Positions 23,851-32,518 of a stretch of DNA of 64,000 bases are shown here, piece after piece. Made by a program: the position numbers and the translations under genes. Positions within the stretch are counted from its first letter, which is position 1; every line of letters begins with the position of its first letter. Location: positions 310,001 through 374,000 of the forward strand of contig NZ_JAHPZX010000001.1 of the NCBI RefSeq assembly GCF_021325795.1. The letters are read 5' to 3'. Under the pieces are notes generated by a model. It was not told the DNA's origin. It was given only the letters and a program-made list of their open reading frames with translations, and ran no database searches. The DNA comes from Bordetella sp. LUAb4 (GTDB lineage Bacteria > Pseudomonadota > Gammaproteobacteria > Burkholderiales > Burkholderiaceae_B).

Positions 23851-26193
23851 TCACCAGCGGTAGCGCAGGTTGGCCAACACCGTGCGTTCATTGCCCCAAT
23901 AGCAAGCGGTGGGGCCAGGGCAGTTGACCACGTACTTGCGGTCGAACAGGTTGGATACGTTGAGCGACACATCGGCGCCGCGCAAGGTAGGCGTCATGCG
24001 GCCCAGGTCGTAGCGTATTGCCGCGTCCACCAGCGTCACGCCCTTGATTTCCGCTATGTTGTTCAGGTCACCATAGACGCTGCTGCGATAGCGCACGCCG
24101 GCGCCCATGCCCAGACCCGCCAGAGGCCCTTGCTGCAGCGTGTAGTCCAGCCACAGCGCGGCCTGGTGCTTGGGCACGAAGATCATGCGGTTGCCCACCT
24201 GCCCTGTCGTATCGGTGGCATTGGTCTTGGTGATTTCGCTGTCGGAATAGGCATATGACGCCGTCAGGTCCAGGCCCCGCGCAAGACGTGCCTTGGCTTC
24301 GAGCTCCAGGCCCTGGATGCGCACCTGGCCCGTCTGTACGCTATAGCTGGTATTGAGCGGATCCGGGGCACTCACGTTGTCCTGCACGATCTGGAACAAC
24401 GATGCGGTGTACAGGCTTTCGGTACCCGCCGGCTGGAACTTGACGCCCGCCTCGTACTGTTCACCCGTCGTGGGCTTCAATGTTGCCCCGGTACGCGTGG
24501 TGCCGGAAACCGGCTGGAACGACGTGGAATAGCTGAGGTAAGGCGTCACGCCCTCGTCGAAGCGATACGCCGCGGCGACACGGCCGGTGAAGCGGTTCGC
24601 ATGTGCGTCCACGCCGGTGTCCGTCCCGCTGGCCAGCCAGGTATCGGTATGCGTCGTGGTCCAGTCCTGGCGGCCCGCGACCGTCAGGCGCAGCCTGCCG
24701 AAATCAGCCTGGTCCTGGGCATAGATGCCGACCTGGTCACGCCGTTGGTTGATGATGGTGGCGTCGGGCGGCGCGTGCAGGTCCAGATCGCCGTAATTCG
24801 GGTTGTACAGGTCGAACAGCGCGTAGCTCCTGCCCGAAGTCAGGATCTGCAGCTGGCTTTCAACAAAGCGCGAACGCTCCTTGAGATAGTCGAAGCCCAG
24901 CGTCACATTGTGCTCCGACTCGCCCAGCTTGAAGTGGGCGTTGGCCTGGTTGTCGATCTGGAACGCGCGCGCCTTTTCGGGGAAAGCCCAGGCATATCGC
25001 ACTGCCTGCGTGTCGGTGGCCATCAAGCCGATCTGGGTGCGCCGCGTATTGGTGTCTACATTGCTAACCCGCGCGGTCTGCCGGAACGACCAGACATCGT
25101 TGAAGCGGTGATCCAGCGTGTATCCGAACAGGGTCTGGCGGTTCGTGAAACGGTCGTAGTCGGGATCGCCGACGAAGCGGTCGCGCGGGATACGGCCCTT
25201 GGAACTGGCTTCCACGGTGCCCACGTAGGGCAGCACCGGCGCCCCGCCGCCGCCACTGGCTTCGATGTGCTGGTATTGCGCCGAGATATTCAGCTGCGTG
25301 TCCGGCGACAGTTTCCACGTAAAGCTGGGCGCGATGAACACGCGCTTGTCGTCGATATGGTCGTACTGCGTATCGGTGCTCAAGCCCAGGCCCGTGATGC
25401 GGTACAGGAACTTGCCGTCTTCATCGACAGGGCCGGAAAAATCGAAGCTGGGCTGCACGCGCCCGTAGCTGCCGGTCTGCATGCCGATTTCATTCAAACG
25501 TTCTTCGGTCGGCCGCTTGCTGGTCATGGCCACGATGCCGCCGGGGCCGCTTTGGCCATACAGGCCGGACGACGGGCCCTTCAGGACCTCGATGCGCTCG
25601 AGGCCATAGGCTTCGACGCGCGGCTGCGCATACCCGCGGATGCCGAAAGGCAGCACCAGGCCGTCCAGATAGCGCTGGGGCGTGAAGCCGCGCACGGTCA
25701 GCCAGTCATACCGCACGTCGGTGTCGGCGTATTGGCCCACCACGCCGGGCGTGTAGCGCAGGGCCTGGACCACCGAGTTCGAACCCTGGCGGTCCATTTC
25801 GGTGCGCGTCACCACGTTGATGGTTTGTGCCGTGTCCAGGATGGAGGCATCCGATTTAGTGCCCGAGCGGGTGCGCGTGGCGACGTAGCTGTCGCCCAGG
25901 GTGGCCGACGCGGCGCTCGTGCCTTGCACCGTCACCAGCGGCAGGGTGGCGGTATGGCCGGCATCCGAAGCGGCGGTCTGAGCTTGCGCCTGGCTCTGGG
26001 CTTGGCTTTGGGCCTGGCTTTGGGCTTGGCTCTGGACCTGGCTTTGAGCCTGCGCGGCGGCGCCGCAAACAGATACTCCCGCCAGCAGCAGGACGAGCGC
26101 ATGCCGCGCGTAGGTCGGCGTCCAGCCAGCACGCCCATGGGCGACGACAGCGAGTGCGGACTCGCGGATGAATTCAGAATGCTGCTCGCGCAC
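23851..26193 (-). CDS. TonB-dependent siderophore receptor
   Basis: Outer-membrane, TonB-coupled iron-siderophore receptor (FhuA/FpvA-like), 780 aa including the signal peptide. The signal core is ALVLLLAGVSVCGAAAQA, followed by a Gln-Ala/Ser repeat. The plug domain shows SILDTAQTINVVTRTEMD, RYDWLTVRGFTPQRYLDG, and ERIEVLKGPSSGLYGQSGPGG in outline (core IEVLKGPSSGLYGQ). The barrel ends in the expected LSVNxS-type segment VSLNVSNLFDRKYV and the final aromatic in LRYRW. The start is a GTG at 26193, as there is no ATG ahead of the signal core. A possible Fur box and a divergent AraC/PchR-like activator lie upstream. The siderophore is not identifiable from sequence. Confidence 0.92.
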   Translation of the reverse strand: MREQHSEFIRESALAVVAHGRAGWTPTYARHALVLLLAGVSVCGAAAQAQSQVQSQAQSQAQSQAQSQAQAQTAASDAGHTATLPLVTVQGTSAASATLGDSYVATRTRSGTKSDASILDTAQTINVVTRTEMDRQGSNSVVQALRYTPGVVGQYADTDVRYDWLTVRGFTPQRYLDGLVLPFGIRGYAQPRVEAYGLERIEVLKGPSSGLYGQSGPGGIVAMTSKRPTEERLNEIGMQTGSYGRVQPSFDFSGPVDEDGKFLYRITGLGLSTDTQYDHIDDKRVFIAPSFTWKLSPDTQLNISAQYQHIEASGGGGAPVLPYVGTVEASSKGRIPRDRFVGDPDYDRFTNRQTLFGYTLDHRFNDVWSFRQTARVSNVDTNTRRTQIGLMATDTQAVRYAWAFPEKARAFQIDNQANAHFKLGESEHNVTLGFDYLKERSRFVESQLQILTSGRSYALFDLYNPNYGDLDLHAPPDATIINQRRDQVGIYAQDQADFGRLRLTVAGRQDWTTTHTDTWLASGTDTGVDAHANRFTGRVAAAYRFDEGVTPYLSYSTSFQPVSGTTRTGATLKPTTGEQYEAGVKFQPAGTESLYTASLFQIVQDNVSAPDPLNTSYSVQTGQVRIQGLELEAKARLARGLDLTASYAYSDSEITKTNATDTTGQVGNRMIFVPKHQAALWLDYTLQQGPLAGLGMGAGVRYRSSVYGDLNNIAEIKGVTLVDAAIRYDLGRMTPTLRGADVSLNVSNLFDRKYVVNCPGPTACYWGNERTVLANLRYRW

Positions 26194-26224
26194 GCGGGTT
26201 CCCCAACACTAAGAAGAAATAAAC

Positions 26225-26243
26225 GATAATGATTGCTAATTCG
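26225..26243. promoter_or_regulatory. Possible Fur box
   Basis: GATAATGATTGCTAATTC matches the first nine positions of the Fur consensus, with a weak second half. It lies 32-50 bases upstream of the TonB receptor start, where iron repression is expected. Confidence 0.4.
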
Positions 26244-26269
26244 GACCAAGATCATTACAGAATTTTTCT

Positions 26270-26311
26270 GCCACCGCTGACGGATTCGCGGCCACCATTG
26301 ACGGATTCCGG
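26270..26311. promoter_or_regulatory. Two 21-bp direct repeats upstream of the AraC-type gene
   Basis: Two adjacent 21-bp copies share GCCACC-x2-TGACGGATTC. A spacing of exactly two helical turns is the usual arrangement for AraC-family binding. They lie 28-69 bases upstream of the AraC-type start and about 80 bases upstream of the receptor gene. Confidence 0.55.
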
Positions 26312-26338
26312 TCTACGCCACAGTTTTTCGATATCCCT

Positions 26339-27310
26339 ATGCCTCTTCCCGCAAGCCTGTATGGCGCTCCACGCCTTCCCCACGAATGGTGGCGCGACAC
26401 GCTACCCACGGTTCCCGTGTCTGACGATTGGGAACGCACGATCGCGCTGGTCGAGCGCATCGACGAAGGCGTCAGCCTGGTCGTACTTAAGGGCCGGCCC
26501 GAGTCCACGCTGTGGTTGCCGTCGCCTGGCACCTCGGTATTCGGCATGCAGATATGGCTATCGAATGGCTGCCAGACCGGTTTCGACCACGGTCCCCAGG
26601 CCACGCCGCGGACGGGCGATCTGGCCTTGTTCGAACATGCGGGTCCGCTCGGCAGCCTGACGTGCATCCCGGCGGGCACCGACGTGCATGTGGTGGACGT
26701 GCGCTTCACGCCCGCGGCGCTGCACATGCATGGCACGCTGGAATGGGCGGCCGGCCTGCAATCGCCCGACGCGCGCGACTACAGCATCCCCAGCCAAGGC
26801 GGCATGCTGGCCATGCGCGCAGCGCCGGCGCCTTTGCTGGCGGTGGCGACCGGTATGTTGAAGCCGCCGGTGCATACGCGGCAAGCGCAGGCATTGTGGC
26901 GGCGTGCCCGTGTGTACGACATGCTGGCGCTGGTCACCGACCTGCTCGTGCGGCGTGATCCAACACCGGTTGATCTGGACGTGCGGACGATGGAGCAATT
27001 GGATCTTGCGCAACAGACGATGCGCAAGGATTTGAGCCATCCATGGGCGGTTGCGAACCTGGCCCGGCATGTAGGCCTGCCGGAAAAGCGCCTGCAGGCG
27101 GCGTTCCGATCAGGCGCGGGCATGTCGGTCTACGCGTATCTGCGCAAATTGCGGCTGGACGCAGCGGCCGATCTCTTGCACGGCGGCGCCAGCGTGACCG
27201 ACGCGGCGATCAGCGTGGGCTTTTCCAACCTGAGCCATTTCAGCAAGAGCTTCCGCGACCACCATGGCGTGCCGCCCGGCCTGTGGCGCCAGGCGGCCGC
27301 CGCGGCCTAG
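26339..27310 (+). CDS. AraC-family regulator, PchR-like
   Basis: A 323-aa activator divergent from the siderophore receptor. The N-terminal 200 residues form a sensor domain of the PchR/siderophore type (QIWLSNGCQTGFDHGP, SLTCIPAGTDVHVVDVRF). The C-terminal AraC DNA-binding domain has two helix-turn-helix motifs: WAVANLARHVGLPEKRLQAAF at about 235-255, and ASVTDAAISVGFSNLSHFSK with the family signature. It probably binds the ferri-siderophore and activates the receptor gene together with relief from Fur. The ATG at 26339 lacks a strong ribosome site. Confidence 0.88.
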   Translation: MPLPASLYGAPRLPHEWWRDTLPTVPVSDDWERTIALVERIDEGVSLVVLKGRPESTLWLPSPGTSVFGMQIWLSNGCQTGFDHGPQATPRTGDLALFEHAGPLGSLTCIPAGTDVHVVDVRFTPAALHMHGTLEWAAGLQSPDARDYSIPSQGGMLAMRAAPAPLLAVATGMLKPPVHTRQAQALWRRARVYDMLALVTDLLVRRDPTPVDLDVRTMEQLDLAQQTMRKDLSHPWAVANLARHVGLPEKRLQAAFRSGAGMSVYAYLRKLRLDAAADLLHGGASVTDAAISVGFSNLSHFSKSFRDHHGVPPGLWRQAAAAA

Positions 27311-27401
27311 CCGTGCCTTGTCGTGCCTAGCCGGGCTCGGCTGGGCCATACGGTCGCGCATATCGCCACTTCAGGGGGTTGAACACCGTCCTTCGCCGCG
27401 A

Positions 27402-28514
27402 TCAGATGGTCCCGCCGGCGAACGGCGCGCGGCCCAAGGTGCCGAGCAGATCGGTCTGGGAAATGATGCCCGCGACCCGTCCTGATGGGTCGGTGACGAT
27501 GACGGCGTGGGTGCGGCCGTCGGTGAGTATCGGCAGCAGCGCGGCCGCGGGCTGGTCGGCGGCGGTGGTCTGCGCCGAGGCCAGGATGTCGGCCACCGTG
27601 TTGGCAGGATGCAGCAGATCCCGCAGTCCCACGGTACCGAGCAGGTAGCCGTGTTCGTTCAGCACCGGCAAGGTGCGGATGTCATGCCGTAACAGCAGTT
27701 CCTGGGCTTGCTTCGGCGTGGCGTCGGGCGACACTGAAATGATGTCCCGCGACATGATGTCGGCGCAGCGCAGATCGGCATGCGAGCGCACCAGCGCCTG
27801 CACTTCGATTTCGTGCAGCAGCAGTTGCAGATCATCCGGGTCGATGTCGAAGGTGGTGCCCAGCTTGGCCAGCGCGGCGTCGACGTCTTCCTGGCGCGGT
27901 CCGACTCGGTCGGCCGGCGCCGGGTCGGTGGTGCCATGCGGATTGACGGCGGGGGCCGGTTTGTGCGGATACGACCGGCGCGTCAGCCGGTGGAAGAAAA
28001 TGCCCAGCAAGACCAGGATGCAGGAATTCAAGCCTACTGGCACCAGTGGGAACAGGGCGCCCCACTTGGCGACCGCCGGGCCACCCAGCGCCACGGTCAG
28101 CGCGGCGGCGCCGCCCGGCGGATGCAGGCAGCGCGCGATCGACATGGCGCCGATGGCGAAGGCCACCGCGGCGCCCGCGGCCATGACGGGATTGGGGATG
28201 ATCTGCCCGATGGCATAGCCCGCGAAGGCCGACAGCGTGTTGCCGCCGATGATGGACCAGGGCTGCGCCAGCGGGCTGGAGGGCACGGCGAACAGCAGCA
28301 CCGCCGATGCGCCCATGGGGGCGACCAGCAACGGCAGTGTCGGGTCATTGCCCAGCATTACCGCGCAGATCAGGCCGGTCAGGCCGATGCAGGCAAGTGC
28401 GCCCAGGCACGCAACCACTCGTTCACGCGCGGTCGCGCCAGCGAGCATGGGCCGGAAAAAACGCAGTCGCCCGGCTGGCGACGTCTTGGAAGAGGTATGG
28501 AGCAGCGGATTCAT
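27402..28514 (-). CDS. HPP-family membrane protein with C-terminal CBS pair
   Basis: A 370-aa inner-membrane protein. The first 190 residues contain the HPP domain with several hydrophobic helices (VACLGALACIGLTGLICAVM, LPLLVAPMGASAVLLFAVP, VMAAGAAVAFAIGAMSIA) and the name-giving CLHPPGGAAAL. A charged linker leads to two CBS modules (MSRDIISVSPDATPKQAQEL and VADILASAQTTAADQP, with TDPSGRVAGIISQTDLL). HPP proteins have been linked to nitrite transport in plants and cyanobacteria; the CBS pair suggests adenine-nucleotide control. No neighbour gives a specific role. Confidence 0.85.
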   Translation of the reverse strand: MNPLLHTSSKTSPAGRLRFFRPMLAGATARERVVACLGALACIGLTGLICAVMLGNDPTLPLLVAPMGASAVLLFAVPSSPLAQPWSIIGGNTLSAFAGYAIGQIIPNPVMAAGAAVAFAIGAMSIARCLHPPGGAAALTVALGGPAVAKWGALFPLVPVGLNSCILVLLGIFFHRLTRRSYPHKPAPAVNPHGTTDPAPADRVGPRQEDVDAALAKLGTTFDIDPDDLQLLLHEIEVQALVRSHADLRCADIMSRDIISVSPDATPKQAQELLLRHDIRTLPVLNEHGYLLGTVGLRDLLHPANTVADILASAQTTAADQPAAALLPILTDGRTHAVIVTDPSGRVAGIISQTDLLGTLGRAPFAGGTI

Positions 28515-28815
28515 GGCGTTATGAACTGCCGCGCAGGTGGGGGGTATGAAGCCTGCCTTCGCAGTTCTGCCCGTATGGGGGCCGCCGGATTATTGTGGAT
28601 TAAACGGGCATAAGCAAATAAGCCGTCCGAGGCGTGGGCGTTTCAAGGGAGCGCCGTTGCCCGCCCCCACGTTCGATGGATGCTGCCCGTTGCCCGTTGC
28701 CCGGCCCGTTGCCCGCCAACCATTGCCCGTTTGCCTGCTCCCTGCTCCCTGCTCCCTGCTCCCTGCTCCCTGCCCCCATTGCCAGTGCCAGTTACCTGCT
28801 GCCTGCTGCTGGCAC
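28515..28815. other. Intergenic stretch with short tandem repeats
   Basis: About 300 bases between the HPP gene start and the azoreductase stop. It contains TTGCCCG-type repeats near 28683-28730 and a clear 7-bp array, six units of CCTGCTC (28734-28775, the last being CCTGCCC). Short frames through it give only Leu/Pro/Ala-rich shadows. Confidence 0.7.
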
Positions 28816-29460
28816 CTATGCGACTTGCGCCATCGCAAGCACGGGAGCGGCGGCCCGCGCGACGTCGGCGGCGATCGCGGCGTTGGCCCGATCATGGGCT
28901 TCGGCCAACGCGGCCTCGCCACGGACCGTGCCTTCCACGGAGTAGAAGTTGATGTTCTTCAGCCCTATGGTGGCAAGGATGGCGCGCAGATAAGGCGTGA
29001 GGAAATCCGGTTGCCGGGCCAGATCACCGGAAAACTGTCCGCCGGATGAGATGGCGACATACACGGGGCGATCACTCAAGCGACCGACCTTGCCTTGCGG
29101 GGTGGCGTCGAACGTGACGCCTATACGCACCACATGGTCTATCCAGGATTTCAGACCCGACGGTACGGTGAAATTGTGCATCGGCGTGGCGATGACCAGG
29201 CAGTCGGCGGCCTGCAGTTGGCAGATCAAAGCCGCCGAGCGGCTGAGCGCACCGTGCTCGAAGCCGTCCGCCTTTACCTGCACACGGCCGCCCAGGGCAT
29301 CGGCATAATCGACATCGGGATGCGCCAACGCGGACACGTCGCACTCAGTGACGGTGGCCGTGGCGTCGGTGGCGCGCAAGGTGTCGACCAGGTATTGCGA
29401 CAGGCGGAAGCTCTCCGCTTCCGTGCCACGGGGGCTGCAGCTGATTCGCAAGATATTCAT
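28816..29460 (-). CDS. azoR: FMN-dependent NADH:quinone/azo reductase
   Basis: A 214-aa flavodoxin-fold reductase of the AzoR family that reduces quinones and azo bonds with NADH, forming a cytosolic dimer. Landmarks are the N-terminal FMN phosphate region ILRISCSPRG, the FMN-binding ATPMHNFTVPSGLKSWIDHV and the ISSGGQFSG loop. The ATG at 29460 has AAGGAATCC upstream. The C-terminal tail is Ala-rich. It is divergent from the MocR-type regulator, which may control it. Confidence 0.92.
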   Translation of the reverse strand: MNILRISCSPRGTEAESFRLSQYLVDTLRATDATATVTECDVSALAHPDVDYADALGGRVQVKADGFEHGALSRSAALICQLQAADCLVIATPMHNFTVPSGLKSWIDHVVRIGVTFDATPQGKVGRLSDRPVYVAISSGGQFSGDLARQPDFLTPYLRAILATIGLKNINFYSVEGTVRGEAALAEAHDRANAAIAADVARAAAPVLAMAQVA

Positions 29461-29670
29461 GCGCTGGATTCCTTACGGATTTTGCCAATCAAAATGGATC
29501 CGTCACGGGAACGACTGCGTCGGGCGGACCGGCTCGGCCCGGCTTGGCCGGGGCCTGCCCACACGCCGAGGCATCGTGGAAACGCGTCGCCAATAACGGG
29601 ATGACGGGATGAATGTTAAAAGTCTCATGCCATAATCCAAAGAACCATAAATATGCATATGGACTAGGCC

Positions 29671-31323
29671 ATGAACCACTCCCCCGCCCGGCCGGCCGCG
29701 GATGCCCAGGACGAAACGCATCTATACCGGCAAATCTACGACCGCTTCCGCGGCGCCATCGCGGCGGGCACGCTGAAACCTGGCGACCGTATTCCTTCGG
29801 CACGTGCGCTGGCCAAGGAACTGGGCGTGGCGCGCGGAACGGTGGAGTTGGCCTATTCATTATTGGCCGCCGAAGGCTATGTGCAGGCGCGCGGCCAGGC
29901 CGGCACTATCGTAACGCCTGGCTTGCAGATCCGGCACGAAGCGAGCATCAGGAAGGGCGCCGGCAGCACGCCGGATGACGCCATCAATCCCGTCGTATCC
30001 GACCACGCTACATCCGGGCGTACCACTTCCCCGTCCGCCCGGCGGGCGACAGCGCGATATCACCAGACGGACGGCCCCGTTCCAGCGCTCGCCCACGCTG
30101 CCATGAACCCGGCCCCGCCGTCGAGCGACCGCATCATTCCCCCCGCGAGTAATCACGTCACGGTGGGACTTGCGGCCACTGGCCTCCCAACGAGCGGCCT
30201 CATCACGACTGGCCGCATCATCGACATGCCGGCCGTTCCGCCCTTCCAGATGGGCCTGCCGGCGCTGGACGCCTTTCCTCGCAAGATCTGGGCACGCCTG
30301 GGCGCGCGCCATTTGCGTGCGGCTCAGCCGCCGGACCTGGCCTATCCGGCGCCGGGTGGCCTGGCCAGCCTGCGCCAGGCCATCGCCGCCTATCTGCACA
30401 TGGCGCGCGGCATTGTCTGCGGGCCGGAGCAGGTATTCGTCACATCGGGCTATAACGCCAGCATGCAGTTGGCCGTGCACGCCTTGCTACAGCCGGGCGC
30501 GCACGCCTGGGTGGAGGACCCCGGTTATCCCCCCACCCGTGCTCTGCTCGCACAGATGAACATACCCGCCGTGCCGGTCCCTGTGGACGATGACGGCATG
30601 GATGTGGAGCGAGGCATCGCTCTGGCCGACCACGCGCGACTGGCAGTGGTCACTCCCGCGCATCAAAGCCCCTTGAGCGTTTCCTTATCGCTGCCACGGC
30701 GCCAGGCTCTGCTGGAATGGGCGGAGCGGCGCTCGGCCTGGATATTCGAGGACGATTACGACGGTGAATACCGCTATGTGAGCCGTCCCCTGCCCGCGCT
30801 GAAAAGCCTGGATCGCGGTGGCCGTGTGCTGTACGCGGGCACCTTCAGCAAGGTGATGTTCCCCAGCATTCGCCTGGCGTATCTGGTCGTCCCGCAGGAT
30901 TTGTGCGCGCGCTTCGAAGACGTGGCACGGGTGACCGCCGGCGGCGTTCCCTGGCTGACCCAGGCGGTGACGCAAGCTTTCATGGCCGAGGGCCATTTCG
31001 TGCGGCATATCCAGCGGATGCGCCGCCTGTATGCCCAGCGGCGCGCGGCCTGCGCGGCGGGGCTGGCGCGGATTCTGGGTGACCGCATGCATGTCGAACC
31101 GCAACCGGGCGGCATGCATCTGCTGTTGCGGCTGCATGCGGGCCAAAGCGACCACGCACTGGTCGCCCGCATGTTGGAGCATGGGATGTACGCGCAGACG
31201 CTGTCGCAGTGGTACAGCGACGCGCCGGCCAATGGACAGGGCCTGCTGGTGAGTTTCACCAATGTGGAGAGCGAAGCGCAGGCCGTGGCGCTGGCCGAGA
31301 AGATTCGCGCCGTAATGCCGTAG
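29671..31323 (+). CDS. MocR-type regulator (GntR HTH fused to aminotransferase domain)
   Basis: A 550-aa MocR/PdxR-family regulator. The GntR winged helix occupies about residues 18-85 (LYRQIYDRFRGAIAAG, PSARALAKELGVARGTVELAY). The aminotransferase fold I domain begins near 190. The PLP-binding Lys is Lys394 in YAGTFSKVMFPS, and DDYDGEYRY and the N-pairing region are present. A linker of about 100 residues rich in Ser, Thr, Pro and Ala (residues 90-190) is longer than the usual MocR linker. Direct repeats CCATAA lie in the 210-base promoter region shared with azoR, a possible binding site. MocR proteins often control PLP, GABA or amino-acid genes; the target here is unknown. Confidence 0.9.
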   Translation: MNHSPARPAADAQDETHLYRQIYDRFRGAIAAGTLKPGDRIPSARALAKELGVARGTVELAYSLLAAEGYVQARGQAGTIVTPGLQIRHEASIRKGAGSTPDDAINPVVSDHATSGRTTSPSARRATARYHQTDGPVPALAHAAMNPAPPSSDRIIPPASNHVTVGLAATGLPTSGLITTGRIIDMPAVPPFQMGLPALDAFPRKIWARLGARHLRAAQPPDLAYPAPGGLASLRQAIAAYLHMARGIVCGPEQVFVTSGYNASMQLAVHALLQPGAHAWVEDPGYPPTRALLAQMNIPAVPVPVDDDGMDVERGIALADHARLAVVTPAHQSPLSVSLSLPRRQALLEWAERRSAWIFEDDYDGEYRYVSRPLPALKSLDRGGRVLYAGTFSKVMFPSIRLAYLVVPQDLCARFEDVARVTAGGVPWLTQAVTQAFMAEGHFVRHIQRMRRLYAQRRAACAAGLARILGDRMHVEPQPGGMHLLLRLHAGQSDHALVARMLEHGMYAQTLSQWYSDAPANGQGLLVSFTNVESEAQAVALAEKIRAVMP

Positions 31324-31445
31324 CGGTGATGCCGCTGCGGTGAAGTCGTAGCGGTGATGCCGTAGCGGTGAAGTCGTAGCTGTGATGCCGTAGCTATGAT
31401 GCCGTAGCGGTGAAGTCGTAGCTGTGATGCCTTGGCGGTAATGCC
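31320..31445. repeat. 14-bp tandem repeat between convergent genes, nine units
   Basis: Nine units of the GTAGCGGTGATGCC / GTAGCGGTGAAGTC type alternate in an irregular order. They fill the whole gap between the MocR-type stop (which lies in the first unit) and the LysR stop at 31446. A 14-bp unit is out of frame with codons, so it is not a protein repeat. Confidence 0.92.
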
Positions 31446-32405
31446 TTAGTCGCGATCGACCGCGTGCGCGCCGGCCTCATCCAGCAGGAACTCCACGAGC
31501 GCGGGCAGCGCCGTATCGATGGGCCGGTTCGGACGTACACGCATCACATAGCCCCAAGATCCGTTCAAGCGCAGCGCCGGCATCAGGGCCACCAGGCGGC
31601 CGCTTTCCAGCGCCTCGTCCACCAAGGGCGCACGGCCCAGTGCGATGCCTACACCCGCGCCGGCGGCCGACACGATGGTGGCCATGCCGCTCAACATCAA
31701 CGGCGCCTGGGATTGCTTGTCGCCCAAGCCAAGGCGTATGCGCCACGTATTCCAGTCGGTTTCGGGACTGTCGACGTGGCGTTCCTCCAGCCAGCGATGC
31801 TCCAGGAAAACGTTGGGGTCATCGCGGCGCGCGGTGGGCACGAGGTCCGGATGGCAGACCGGCACCACCGTTTCCGTCATCAGCAGGATGTCGCCCGCCT
31901 GCGTGTCACGCGGACCGCCGGGCTGCACATGTAGCAGCGCCATATCGATATCCTGTGCGAGCCAGGCGGGATCCTGGCTGGCGTGCAGATGCACCTGGAT
32001 CTCGATATCCGGATGCAGCTCCGCGAAGCGGCCAATGCGCGGTGCCAGCCACAGCGCGGCCAGCGAAGGATTGGCGGACAGGTTGAGGCGATGTATGCGT
32101 TGCCCCCGTGCACGCATGCGCACATCCCGGCAGGCCGACTGCAGGAGGGTCAAGGCCTGTTGCACGGATGCCAACAGGGCAGCGCCCGCCTCGGTCGGCT
32201 CGGCGCGCCTGACCGTGCCGCCCCGGCGCAACAAAGGCGTGCCCAATTCGGCCTCCAGGCCACGCAACTGATGGCTGACCGCGCTCTTGGTCACATTCAG
32301 CTCAACGGCCGCGCGGCTCAGGCTCCCCAGGCGGGCGACGGCCTCGAATGCGCGCAAGGCGGCCAAAGGCGGAGTGCGGGAAGAGATGTCGTCGGCGAGA
32401 GGCAT
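31446..32405 (-). CDS. LysR-family regulator, GcvA-like
   Basis: A 319-aa LysR regulator. The N-terminal HTH is FEAVARLGSLSRAAVELNV, TKSAVSHQLRGLEAELG, with LLRRGG following. The substrate-binding domain starts near residue 95 (HRLNLSANPSLAALWLAPRI), which is typical of the GcvA/AmpR branch. The ATG at 32405 is chosen; the frame is open to 32750, but the extra part overlaps the divergent ABC gene. An AT-rich 113-base region with TTAACTC and CCTTAATTG blocks separates it from the ABC exporter gene, its likely target. Confidence 0.88.
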   Translation of the reverse strand: MPLADDISSRTPPLAALRAFEAVARLGSLSRAAVELNVTKSAVSHQLRGLEAELGTPLLRRGGTVRRAEPTEAGAALLASVQQALTLLQSACRDVRMRARGQRIHRLNLSANPSLAALWLAPRIGRFAELHPDIEIQVHLHASQDPAWLAQDIDMALLHVQPGGPRDTQAGDILLMTETVVPVCHPDLVPTARRDDPNVFLEHRWLEERHVDSPETDWNTWRIRLGLGDKQSQAPLMLSGMATIVSAAGAGVGIALGRAPLVDEALESGRLVALMPALRLNGSWGYVMRVRPNRPIDTALPALVEFLLDEAGAHAVDRD

Positions 32406-32518
32406 GGTTCGGAAGAATCGGGCAAGGGTAAAGATTAACTCAACCCTTAATTGAAAAACTATCGCTTTCGGCGAGACCCCGGTTCGGGGAAGATGCCGGG
32501 CATAGAAGGGAGCCAACC

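Noticed and set aside
24601-26229. 542-codon rightward frame
   Set aside because: It is antisense to the TonB receptor; its composition is typical of a shadow frame.
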